From Galbula dea (lineage: Eukaryota; Chordata; Aves; Piciformes; Galbulidae): DNA of 64,000 nucleotides. Both the position numbers and the translations under genes were made by a program. Positions 49,997 through 61,620 of this stretch are shown here, piece after piece. Position 1 is the stretch's first letter. Every line of letters begins with the position of its first letter. Location: contig VWZX01012694.1 in assembly GCA_013399015.1 (NCBI GenBank), positions 2,164,598 through 2,228,597 on the forward strand, in the 5' to 3' direction. The notes beneath the pieces are model-generated. The model searched no databases. It was not told the DNA's origin and saw only the letters and a list, made by a program, of their open reading frames with translations.

Positions 49997-50125
49997 TAAT
50001 ATTGAAGTAATTCTAAAGTAATTCTAATAATAAAGATTCTAATAAATTTCTAATAGATTTCTAATAAAGTAATTCTAATATTGAAGTAATTCTAAAGAAT
50101 GAAGAATAAAGAATTCTAAAGAATG
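49997..50125. repeat. Local AT-rich repeat cluster
   Basis: An exact 22-bp copy occurs at 49997-50018 and 50076-50097, with several shorter TTCTAATAAA- and TAATTCTAAAG-like copies between and after. Confidence 0.85.
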
Positions 50126-51392
50126 TAATATTCCTTATAAAGTTTGTCCTCTGTGGAGTTCTGAAATATTTTAGCCTGATGTTATTTCTTTGTCTCTTTG
50201 CTGTTTTTGTTTCAGGTAGCTACAATTATGCATCTCAGGTCTCTGCTTATATTCATATTTCAATAACTTCTTTGGTGCTTTTCTGATACTCTGATATTAT
50301 TATTAACTACACTTTAAAACAGGAGATTAAGTTATTTAGTGAAACCAGTTTTCACCTCATCACAGTAAACCAGGCTAATGAGAGGTTATGGATTCTGATC
50401 CCTTAGAAAAGATAACAGAAATGTTCTTGATGGTAAGTTAATGTTTCAGATGGAGAAATTCAAATGGATATCCAAATTTGGAAGCCTAATCATTATGGCA
50501 ATTCAGACTCAGGTAAATCTGGTTCTCACTGGCTCTTTACAATGAGATAAACCAGGACTAGACCATTGTATTTTCCTATATTATGATATGAGAGTTGTGG
50601 TTCATCTCTAATTCTAACATAAGGTTTTGATAATCAGTAATTCTAGCAAATTAACTTAAAACCAACATCAATTAGAAACATGATTCACATTTTACTCAGT
50701 TCTAACCCCATAAAATAATGCTTTCCTAGGAAAGCAACAACCATAAATTTTAGTATCATATACTATGTGATGTATAAATATGGAAAACCATTTAACATTA
50801 AACAGAATATTTTAGGGATGATGGACAGATTAGGTCTATGTAAACTCCTTCAATTTTCTTTGGCAAGACACATTCAAGAGTCAAACTTTCATATGTCTTT
50901 GTAAACTGTAGACAGGCCATTGTCAGAAGCAAGTGAAATTTCTCTCATTATATAGGCTTTTCTTTTGGAAAGACATATTTTGTGAGATAAAGTGAAATAA
51001 AACAGTAGAAAATGGACCAGAAGCAAAAAGCAAGGAAAATAATCCATTGCAGTAGAACTTTAGTTTTCACTGTGGCTGTTTACAAAACCTCTTCTTATTG
51101 CTCTTGAGAGAACACTGGACAGCATCAGATGCAGGGATTATAAAGAAACCTTTTGAATAGTGTTACCACTGCCAGCTGTTGATATGGTCTGTATTAGTCA
51201 CTAACAGCTACAGTCAAGGAAGGCTCACACAGGCAGACTTAGTTTCAACTGTTCTTGGCTGGGAAATCCTCTGATGAAACCAGGGTGTCTTTTCTCTTCT
51301 AAAGGGCAAACTGCTTCTCCTTTCAGTTGTGTTTATCCAAAATGCATGCAGAACAGGTACATTCTTTCATTAGTTGGAGATACAACCTAGTC

Positions 51393-51485
51393 AGAATTAG
51401 CTTAGGAAATCTGTGATTCTGTGCTACAACCTAGTCTCTGTTTCATAATTTGTATCTGTCTAGGAAGATTTCCTAAGCTAATTCT
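51393..51485. repeat. Perfect 20-bp inverted repeat with 53-nt spacer
   Basis: Arms at 51393-51412 and 51466-51485 are exact reverse complements (left arm begins AGAATTAGCTTAGG). A 12-bp direct repeat TACAACCTAGTC (51381-51392, 51425-51436) and an 8-bp inverted pair AGATACAA/TTGTATCT (51378-51385, 51450-51457) are interleaved with it. Confidence 0.95.
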
Positions 51486-53990
51486 AAAATCTTCAGCTAT
51501 TTTTGCTTTGTGACATCCCACAAAGTTCTTTGGTTAGAATCTCACCATATTCTAGTTTTTTTATCTGAGTTACAACATGCACAAATGAGATTAGAGACTG
51601 CTTCATTATTCAGTTAATCATTTGTTATTTGAAACTCTTTAGAAGTACTTGAAATTTTGACATTTCATGGAGGGGAAAGCACTCTAAGAAAAACTAGGCA
51701 CATCCTGTGAAAGCTCTGTAGTGATGACAAAGGAGGATTTTTCATGATTGGGATAAATGTATGTGGGAATACTTTCCAGATATTAACAAATTTCTTTCAG
51801 TTACACTAAATAAAAACATTATTGCATTGTTTTTACTCCTTGTTGCTCTCTTCTTGGCAATTACTCTGCATTTATTTTTATCAGATTCAAGAGTGTATTG
51901 TAAACCAAATCATATGTTCTCTGGCATAAATCTTTTTAATGTTAAAGTTTCCTCAGGGCATCAGTGATAACTCCGGATGTTGACTCATTTGATAAATGGT
52001 ACCTCATGATGATGACTGCAGCCTCAACAAGTCCCAGATAAAGTTACGTCCTATACTGCTAGGTCCTGCTCTGTGCTGCATAGAAGAAGAAAACTGAAAA
52101 TGTTCTTCTCAAGCACTCCAGATGAATAGGTGTACAAGTGAATAATCAACAGGTTAAATAAGTAAATAAATAATAATAAACCAGCATATTTTCAGCATAG
52201 ATTTTACTGATTTAAAGCCTCTATGTAAACAGTCCAGTTGGACCAAAGACAATCCAGTTTAATAAGTCCCCTTATACTTCACAATGATTCTTTTCATGTA
52301 TATGCATACATCTGAATTGACAAAAAATCTAATTGTAGGACATTTTTGGTGTTTTTCACCTGAAGTTGAAATGTATCCACAATTCAGTTGTAAGACATTC
52401 TGTAGTACTTCTTCCAAGCACTACTTTTAGAAGGGTGAATTTAGTGGCTTAATCTTTTTACCAAAATAAGGTGTTAACTATGTGTCGTTCCCTTTGTTGC
52501 AGCCCACTGCAACCTTTTTGAGGCTGAATGGAAGGACATGAAAAAATGTTTTTCTGAGTATCCATTTACTGAGATTTCAGAGACCTTAAGCAAAATACAC
52601 AACACTTCACAGACCTTGTGCTCATCGGGAAGCTTAATTAGATCCTGTATAACTGCAATAGCATTCATAACTCAGCTCTTTGACGAGATTTCCTAAAATA
52701 GTTAAAGGAGCCAGGACAGCAATTTTCATTGAAGTCTGTTGGGAAAATGACAAGCATCCAACTTACTTCAAGAACTCTTGAAAATGTTTTCTTTGTGACT
52801 TTCTATAGCCTTGTATACATTTCATAGTTGCAAACACTGTATTATTTCACTGCATAGGAACAAGAATGCTGTAAAGACCATAAAAAAATGTTTCCAGTAT
52901 TGTGTTTCTGTGCTGTTTATTTCCTTTGTTACAAACATTTATGGTCAACATAAGATACAACTTACACAGTGTAATGGTAAGGCTACTCAAAAAAATTAAA
53001 ATTGTCACAAGACTATCTATTGCCAAATGCTTTCATTGAATGTTCTGCAAACTCATTGAAACTTACTGCATTTAAAATGAATTAAAATTCTTCTAAAAAT
53101 CTTCTTCCACTTAGTTTTATATAAAATGGTGGGGCTACTAATCCTTATGAGAATACAGCTAGAAAGTTGTCCTTGGAAATATTTTTAAAGCAGCAAACCT
53201 GCAATTGGTGTAAATCACATGCCCAGCAAATGTGCAATTCCAAGCTCTTGGCCTCATTACTACAGGATTTGATTACATTTCTGTTACATAAACTCTTTTC
53301 TCTGTCTGTCTTCCTAGGATTTTCTGTTGAGGATTCCTCTTCACTTGTGTGTATCCATCTGACCAACCACATCCTAAGGGACCTAGAGATTGTGAGAGAA
53401 TGAAATACTATTTTATGTTTGGGTAAGCAGTTGTTTCATATCTACTTTTCTTTACACCACACTGTAACTAAAAACCTATTCATTTAAGTCTTGAAGTATA
53501 TGTTTCAAACTGCACTCATTAAGGATGAATCTCTTTTCCCTTTCTCAACCGCATTCTTACAAGGCTGTTGAAGCTTGAGCACTGAGCTCAGTCTTGGCAC
53601 GTCCCCACCCCCCTCCGAGGTCCAGGTTCAAGTTGTATTTGGGTTCATTTGTGCTGATGCCTGCAAATTTAGCAAGGGAGTTCAAGAGAGGATAGATGAG
53701 TCCAAACACTGCTTAGGTCAGTCTTCATTTCAGAGCTGAAAGGTGACAAAAAGTACAAAAGTTAATTTGGTCCAGGAAGGTTTTAAATAGCAAGCCATAA
53801 ATTATCTTTTTTTTCCCATTTTTTCCATTCTTTCCCTCTTCTCAAGAGAAGGCATTTCCAGTAAAAGCTAAATTTGTCTCAGAAATTGGCTGTTTTTTTT
53901 CAACACTACTGAATGCTTCATTGCTAAGAAGGACCCCTAGTGTTTTTGTCAAGTTTCACCTCTTCCAGGGTTTTCTATTTTAAAACAAGG

Positions 53991-54110
53991 ATAGGGAACT
54001 GCTTGAAAGAGTCCAGCACAGAGCCACAAAGATGATGAAGGGGGTGGAAGATCTTTCTTCTGAGGAAAGGCTGAGGGAACTGGGTCTCTTTAGCTATGGT
54101 CAAGCACTTG
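53991..54110 (+). mobile_element. CR1 LINE fragment, diverged
   Basis: About 120 bp similar to the sense end of CR1 ORF2: AGAGTCCAGCACAGAGCCAC, AAGATGATGAAGGGGGTGGA and GAGGAAAGGCTGAGGGAACT. It lacks the usual 3' tail and is degraded after 54105. Confidence 0.85.
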
Positions 54111-56351
54111 TGTGGCAAAGATGTTTTGAAAGTCCTAAAATAGGTAGACATGTAAAAACCAAAGGAGTACGACATGTTAGCCTGAAGGAAATGTGTTTCA
54201 TGAGAATTTTTCACTTTCCCTAAGCAGTAAAATTGACTAGTGTCAGAGACCTGGTTCCAGGCATAATGAAAGTAATAATTTAATAATTAAAACATCCAGC
54301 TTAATAAATTTTAGACCCTTAAGTAAAGGGTTTGAGAATTTTATCTAAGCTGTTATATTGTTCCTCTTGAACGACGCTGTCACATTTAATTTCCCTTTTT
54401 TAATTCCTTCAAGAGTAGATTGATCAAGCAGCTGATCTATTTTGACAGAAACATATTTAATGTAGAGTATGGCTATGCATTTTCCTGTTAATGAGGTTAC
54501 TTAGAATTAAAACCAAGGAAGCTAGTGCTGCCGCTTTGTTAGCAATATCTTCAGCATGATACTGTCTTTTAAGGTATATTTAGAGAGTGGAGAGGGTGAC
54601 ATCACATGTAGCAATGTTCTCAGCTGGCAAACCCTGAAGAAAAGAAACCATTTCATCAATCTAAAATAGATCAGGAAAAGCATCTGCTTCAGGCAGAAAA
54701 GCATGAGATCTAAAACCTGAAACAATATAAGTGCTCAGAAAAAGAGGATACAAAAAGCCAACATCTTTCATTTTCTAAAGAGTTCATGGTTTTGGATGGA
54801 CTAAAATACCCCAGCTTTTTCCTAGAAGGCAAGAACATAGAAAAGATGAGGGAAAGTAAGAAAGGAACAGAAGCTGTTACAAGTCTAATGAACCTTATTT
54901 ATCTGAGTTATTGTATAATTTGGAAAATAAAAATCATCTGGGTTTTGTCCTTTGCCTACCGTTTGCAAGGGTTTTTTTAGTGTGATCGCAGAGTTCCCAT
55001 TTTTTAAGAAACTAAGTGCTTTTTGTGTGGTTTTCACATTAAACCAAGTGAAATCATTTTACTTTCCACTGACACTGTGCTTTCTGCTTATCCTTTTCCA
55101 GCCTGACTTTTCAGTATGCAAGTTCCCTCTGACTTTCTGGGGACTTTAAAAAACTTATTTTCTTAGAAACTTAAATTTTCCAGATGTCAGAGATTTTAAA
55201 CACCAAATGTATAGTGATTTGATCAATGCTTTAGTGATTGTTTCAGAAAGTTGACTTACTGTGCAGAGAGAATACATAATGGCACATGGAAGTGTGAAGC
55301 CTGTGACATTAGGGTGTACTAGCTGCATTGCTCATGTGTTGAAGCCATGAATGTGTTTTCTTATCAATATTTATTATTTATACAGTGCCAAGAATCTGTT
55401 CAGCAGCACCTTGTTATGGATATAATAAAATTATTCTACAATGTGGCCTGTCATACATTTACATTAGACTCTGCCTTAGAGATATTTCAGAATACACTGT
55501 AGGGTTTTAAATTTGTATTGGTTTTGTTCTCCAACATCCTAAATTCTGGCTGCATTTACTCTTCCTTTTTTTTTTTTTTACCTTTCCAGTGTAGACTACC
55601 AGTACTTTTCAATTTGCCTGGGATAAACATTGGTACATGTTGCTGCAAAGCCAGGAATTTAGATATCCAGTGGAAAAGAGATAGTATTTCTAGCTCTCAA
55701 ATACCTTATGCTCTAGAACAGAAAACATCTTGTAGTAGATTTGTGGGAAATAAGAAAGAAAAAAAGGGTACTTTTCCTACTTTAATACCAGAAAAAAAGG
55801 GAATAAATGTGCCAGAGCTTTTCTCTGTTATCTTTCCTTTTAATTCAAAGCAGTTAGCCTTTTCTCATAGCACAGACATACAGAAATGGTGCTCCTTGCT
55901 TCAAAAAGTGCATTTTGTGCATGACCAAAATATTCTTTGTAGCAGTGCTATAGTGGATGCATGCTGTGGATCCTGTATATGAGGCTCTCATACAGTGGAT
56001 TATGAAGTTGGTTTTTGAGAGAGACACAATAAAATTAGGCAAGAAAAGAAAAGGTATTGAGAAACTGTGGTGATTGCTCTTCACACTTCTCAGGACTAGC
56101 AGTAAGTATACAGAGGCTGTCAGACATTTGGGGAAGTTACCTGCCTGCACCATTCTCATTTCAGAAATTCACTGCACTCAAAACCTGAGCAGGCATGGCC
56201 ACTCCTGAAACACTCTTAAGTGCTGACCTATAGTTTTCACATTCCATGCACTCAGCAGGCATCTGCCTTGTAATAATAAACCAATTTGCTTAACTAACCA
56301 TACCTTCAGTACTTATCTCTACAGGATCTAGCACATCATGTGTAGCCTGAA
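54111..56351. other. Intergenic region, no gene recognised
   Basis: AT-rich. The 154-codon ORF at 55518-55982 begins in a poly-T tract and shows no recognisable domain. Nothing else supported. Confidence 0.5.
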
Positions 56352-56518
56352 AGGGAAATGATGGGGTCACCATCCTTGGAAGTGTTTAAAAACTGTATTG
56401 ATGTGCTACTTGGGGACATGGATCAGTTGCATGGTGGTAATAGGTTGATGGTTGGACTTGATGATCTTAAAGGTCTCTTCCAATATTAATGATTTTGTGA
56501 TTCTGTGCAATTCTGTGT
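56352..56518 (+). mobile_element. CR1 LINE 3' end fragment
   Basis: Sense CR1 3' end: GGGGTCACCATCCTTGGAAG, GTGCTACTTGGGGACATGG, GTTGGACTTGATGATCTTAA and a decayed octamer tail (TGATTCTGTGCAATTCTGTG). Confidence 0.9.
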
Positions 56519-57319
56519 CTCAAAATGTTGTTTGGTTTCTGGTTTGTTTGTCTAAGTTCAAGACTGAAATTGCTGGTTTTGGATTGTGGGGAAAAAATGA
56601 CACCCTGTGATTCTCGTGTGGAAACTGTGCTTTAAACTCTGTGGCTTCACATATTTATAGTTATAAAATGTTTATCAGAGTGGCTGTCTGATCTCTGGTA
56701 AGGTCTGCTTCATACTAAGAATTACTCTAAGTTACTTCCAGTGGTTATATTATTGCTAGAAATTAATATACTGCCTTTAATAATATATGGCATTTATTTT
56801 AGTCTGTGTGTTCTATTTTTTTTCCTTAAAAATGGCTGTGATGTGCTGAAGGATGCTTTGTTTTATAGCATCTTGTGACACAGGGTTTTGCCAAAGAGGC
56901 TCACACTTCAGTTTGGGGGTGGGGTGGGATACTTTCTCTTGCTGGCTCTCACAGTGTCTAAGAGAATGGAAAAGGAGAGAGGACTAGCATGACGTTTCTG
57001 TCTGGTTTCCTCTGGGATATATGGTGCTTAAGAAGCTCCATTAGTCATGACATGGGGCTGGCTGGGCTCTCATAGTCTAGTAGTGCATAGACCACAAAGA
57101 CAGAGGGTATGAAAATTATATTTTAATTTCTTGACACAGTTTACAGTTTCAGGGTGAATAATTGCAGAGAGACCTGTGATGGAATGCTAGGCTTGAATCT
57201 CTCCCACCAAGTTTGCATTAGTCTGGATTTGGCTCTATATTAACACTGAAACCAGTGTATCAGCTTAAGACTCCTCTGTCACACTCTGAAACAGGTCAGG
57301 CTAGAATCTCCAGGGCCAG

Positions 57320-57355
<36 letters not shown>

Positions 57356-60300
57356 AACCCCTACTGAACTATGCTTTAATGAACTTTACAGCTTGGATCT
57401 TTACAGCCTTGGGAAAACGAAGGTCTCTTAGCTTCCCAGGAGTCATGGCTATAAGAATATCTTACAGCAGTGTTTTATCTTCAGCCCATGATGATCACCT
57501 AAGACATATATTAATGGTACATAGTTTGATCATAAAATTCTAAGCAAATGACATTTAATTTACAGCTTGAGGAGTAGAATCTGAGGTGCATTTTTGGAGT
57601 CATGTAGTATAAAGATAAGTAATTTTATATCAAAACAGATTCTCAGTTTGGATCAAGTTCTCTGTAAAAATGAATCATTGTCACAGAATTAAATAGTGTC
57701 ATTAATTTTGAAGAAGACTTTTTATTGAATTGCTGACTTTCCTATGAAAACTAAAGTGCTGGTAAGTTTTAAAAACTGTACTCAAGTAGCATTTTTTGAA
57801 ACACTAGGAATTATAGTCATAATAATTGCAATACAAGACTCTATAACTGGTCTGCCAGTGAACTCAGTTCTACCAAAACATGTTGGGAAATTATTTACTG
57901 TTCACATTGTGTTTGGACCATCCCCAGAAGCTCAGCTATCTTTAAATGACTCTAAATGATGTCCAACAATGGTATAAGAGGGAAATTGTGGTAAGATGGC
58001 CTCTGAACAGATGTGTCAGGGTTTTTTATAAGTGGACTAGAAATCACACTGGGTTCATATACATGTAATTTAAACATAAACACACCTGAAGTCATAAAGG
58101 TTCAACCATTTACTTGCTAGTAATCTTCCAGAAATCTTGCACTATTTGGCATCAGGAGCAGGAGCACTATAACAGATTTGGTCTGTGCTGAGACAGCTCT
58201 CCTGGACTGATTTAATTGCTGTTGTTATTGTGAACAAATAAACACATCTGTCTCTCTGTTCAGTTGCTGTTCATGAGCACACTTTAATCTTCTTGCTAGT
58301 TACAATTTAAACTTGTTTCCTCTCAGATCTCTGGATTTCAGATTCTTCCCTACAGTAATTTTATTCAGATTCTTATTTTTAGTCTTCTTTTTAATCTTAG
58401 TCAGATTTGTGGCAGAAAGGCTCCTTAAGTAAGAAAAGCTTGTGTTACATGTAGTATGATTTTATTCCACTAATTTACTTTTTGAGCATGTAAACTTTAA
58501 GCATTTTAAATGTCCTGTGGCAGAAAGACACATGCTTAAATGATGCATTATGTAAAGAAGAATCTATTTTGTTTTAAATTTTGAGTATTCCTCCAGATAA
58601 TCTCTCACGATGGCTTCTAGTTCTTGAATTGGAACATGTATTAAAATAATTGTAAGCCATCCCATGGTTAAGTATCTGTCCTTGAGTTGGTATAACCAAC
58701 AATTAACAGTAATTTCCTGCAATTTTTGCAACCATGGTATTTATTTACCTGTTTTCTGCAGACTGAATTTCTGAAGGAAACAAGCTGCCTCTATGGGGTA
58801 GGAACATTGAGAAAAAAATAAGCAATCCATCAGAGGTAGGATGTTGATGTATCTGCGTGGTGTGAAATAAATAAATAAGATGACTAAAAAGCATGCATGC
58901 ATAGCTGACTTTTTATTTGAGGGATTGAAAAGGTTGCCTTTTTACACTCTGTTTATATTACCTTGTTAAAAGGGCCTTGGACACTGAGGATATCCTTGAC
59001 TCTTCTGTCTCCTGCTGTAGTATTTGGGCTTTTACTGCAGACTGAGTTTCTTGTAGACTGCTGAGACATGCATTGAGGCCTCAGGTATATAGAAAAATGC
59101 AAAGCAGATATAGGATGGCTTTCTAGAACTGTCTGGTTGCTTCTGATTACAGAGGACTGGGCTTACAAATCAAAGTTCTTCAGAGTATTTATTTGTAAAT
59201 AAATGCCCCATTTCTTTTATCTGTTGCTTAGTAGCTCTTAGTCTGAGCATCCTTAGAATATTCCTTAGAATTAGGAATATCAACATTCAGATAACGTATA
59301 ACTTGCAGATCTGTTAATTGTACCATATACATCTGCTGCCAAAGTTATGATTTAAACCTCACATTGACATAAAACTATAGAGGACAGAAAAATAATATTT
59401 TAAGGGAAGTGGTCAAAGATCTATCCCTTAGCTTATGTAAAGCATCACCCTATCTAAAGGATTTAGACATATATTATAGGCAAGAGTCATACATTGGCCA
59501 GGATAGGACAAGATGACCTAAGAGCTCTTTCATCTGTAATAACATGTTATTATTCCCAGTGGTTTCCCATAGTTTAGTAGCAAGACAAATATGCTACTGG
59601 ATTTCATGTCCAAACAACCTTTAAGACATAAAACATGATATCTATGCAAATGGCAGATATATAATGTATATTATATAATGAGTAATAGTACTTTTACCCA
59701 CAATACCATAGTGAAATAATGAGATATGCTCTTAGTATCATCTGATTTGCCAAGATCATGGTAGTACCTATTTAGTAACTCTTTATTTAAGCCAAGTTAT
59801 GTGCCTATTCTGTAACTTGTGGATCTATGTATGATTTGTACGCACATTTACCCACAATATGGGTAAAAACATAATGAACAATGAACAATGGTAACATTTC
59901 ATAGGCAAAGTTCAGAAAGCCAGCTTGATTTTGAGCTATTGTTATATCAATTTTCCTTAGCTAGAAACAGATAATTCTGTATTAACAGTTGGTCTGTTTG
60001 TACAGATTAGGAAACAGATTGCTAAGAATATCTAGCTGACTTATGAAAAGTTAGACAAGTATGTGTTCAAGGTAAAATAAGAAAACAGATGTGTTTGGAG
60101 GTGTGTTCCTATGGCAATGAATCTGTGCTAATGTTGGTTTCCCACCTGCAGCTGCATTATAACATGAATAGAAGACTTTTTGTTCTGCAGCCAGTCAGTA
60201 CTGCAAGGACTTTATTCTCTATAGTTATTTCCATCTTATGCTCATCCAGTTTACAGGACAAATTCTTATGTTTTTTTCATGCATTAACCTTACTGTGTAC

Positions 60301-60479
60301 AATGTATATTCAAGCCATTTCCACCACTTTTGTACTCAGGTGCTTCCAGCTCATGATATCCCATGACTCCTTTGGACTGGTCATGCTTCCTTGTAGTGTT
60401 TCTTCTGCAAATCATGAGATCATTGTTACTGTCTTTGAGATAACATTAATGTAAAAGTTTCAAGATGAATCCTCAATAC
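56519..60479. other. Intergenic region, no gene recognised
   Basis: AT-rich. Contains a CATA/CA microsatellite (57321-57356). A possible CR1-like tail remnant (GGATAGGACAAGATGACC) lies near 59500-59545, and a short inverted repeat at 59847-59867. The 121-codon ORF starting at 60089 is unrecognised. Confidence 0.5.
57321..57356. repeat. (CATA)n(CA)n microsatellite
   Basis: Three ACAT units followed by about 11 AC dinucleotides. Confidence 0.95.
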
Positions 60480-61620
60480 AGTCCTGGGACACCTTTCTTG
60501 GTAAACTCCTCCAGCAGCATTCATCACTACTCTTTCCATGTTCCCCTTTTTAGCCCTTTTTTTCATCAGAGAACCCACAAATTTCCTGTCTAACTAATGA
60601 CTTCCCATATTAAGTAATATCAGATGCCAGTAGTCCAGATAAATGAGATCTATGTCATTGCCTTTGTTTAAACAGTCATTCATTTCATCAAAAGAAAGAC
60701 ATTAATCTAGTCTTGTGTGTTTTACATCTGATAAGCCCATCATAGTTTTTCCCTTTGGCCTCCATTAGTTATTTCTTGAAAATTTGTCCCCAAACCTGGT
60801 ACACCAGAAAGAGTTAGGCAAACAGACCTTTTCAATAAGTGCACAAAGCTTGCTGATCACAAACCATATGATATTGCCCCATCTTGAAGCAATTAACAAA
60901 AATGGCAAAATGTATCTCAATAGCTTCCAACAAAGTAATGTAAACAAACAGTCCCAATATTCTCAGGCTCATATATTTTCCTCAAAGATTTACATTCTTT
61001 CTCATGTAAGATAAAATTGATGACAGGGGAAATATGCTGGCAAGAAAATTCTAATTACTTTAGCTATTAGAATTGGATGATCCTTCAGTCCTGAATTAAG
61101 AACATTCCCTTTGTAGAATCTGGCAGAGTAGACTCTCCATATCATGTATTTCCTTTCAAGTTAAGACCTCAGGCTGATGCCTTATTACATCAGCCCATCC
61201 CACATCTGGGCTCCGGAATGAAATTTGCACACTGGGACAAGGCTTTAAGGATACACTTGTGGGTACATTGTGTATCCTGGAAATGATTGTTGTTAAAAAA
61301 GAAAGTATCAAGAGACCCTTTTTGATTAGTTGTAGTGTCTGTGTATTCGTAAACCTTTTCTGACTGACAAAACTATAGAACCCCTTCTTTGCATTCCTTG
61401 CTAAGTTCAGCTCCAGTAGTGCCTTGGCCTTCCTGACTCCATACTTCCACAGTCAGGCAGTGTTCCTATATTCTTCCCAGGATACCTGTCCTTAATTCCA
61501 CTGCCTGTGCATTTCCTTCTTGCCCTTTAGTTTGACCACCAGGTCATGACTCAACCTTACCAGTCTCTTCCCCTCCTTCTCTGATTTCTTATACCTGGAA
61601 ACTGAGGTCCAGCACCCCAA
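60480..61620 (-). mobile_element. Ancient CR1-like LINE remnant, antisense
   Basis: Highly decayed. Read on the minus strand, 61440-61360 resembles the CR1 ORF2 stretch before RT (VRKAKALLELNLARNAKKG). About 700 bp on, 60675-60630 gives DIDLIYLD, the RT strand motif. Then 60500-60480 resembles the GVPQGSVLG region at nucleotide level. Order and spacing fit CR1 ORF2. Stops and frameshifts throughout; limits approximate. Confidence 0.65.

Larger units (their letters stand above)
46027..53990. other. Intergenic region, no gene recognised
   Basis: AT-rich sequence with a CAAAA run (46581-46610), a local AT-rich repeat cluster (49997-50125) and a perfect 20-bp inverted repeat (51393-51485). The 145-codon ORF at 48420 is low-complexity and unrecognised. 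Confidence 0.55.

Noticed and set aside
55518..55982. 154-codon ORF as a possible novel gene
   Set aside because: Starts in a poly-T tract, has no recognisable domain and no visible promoter or splice-partner evidence. One ORF of this size is expected by chance in 30 kb.
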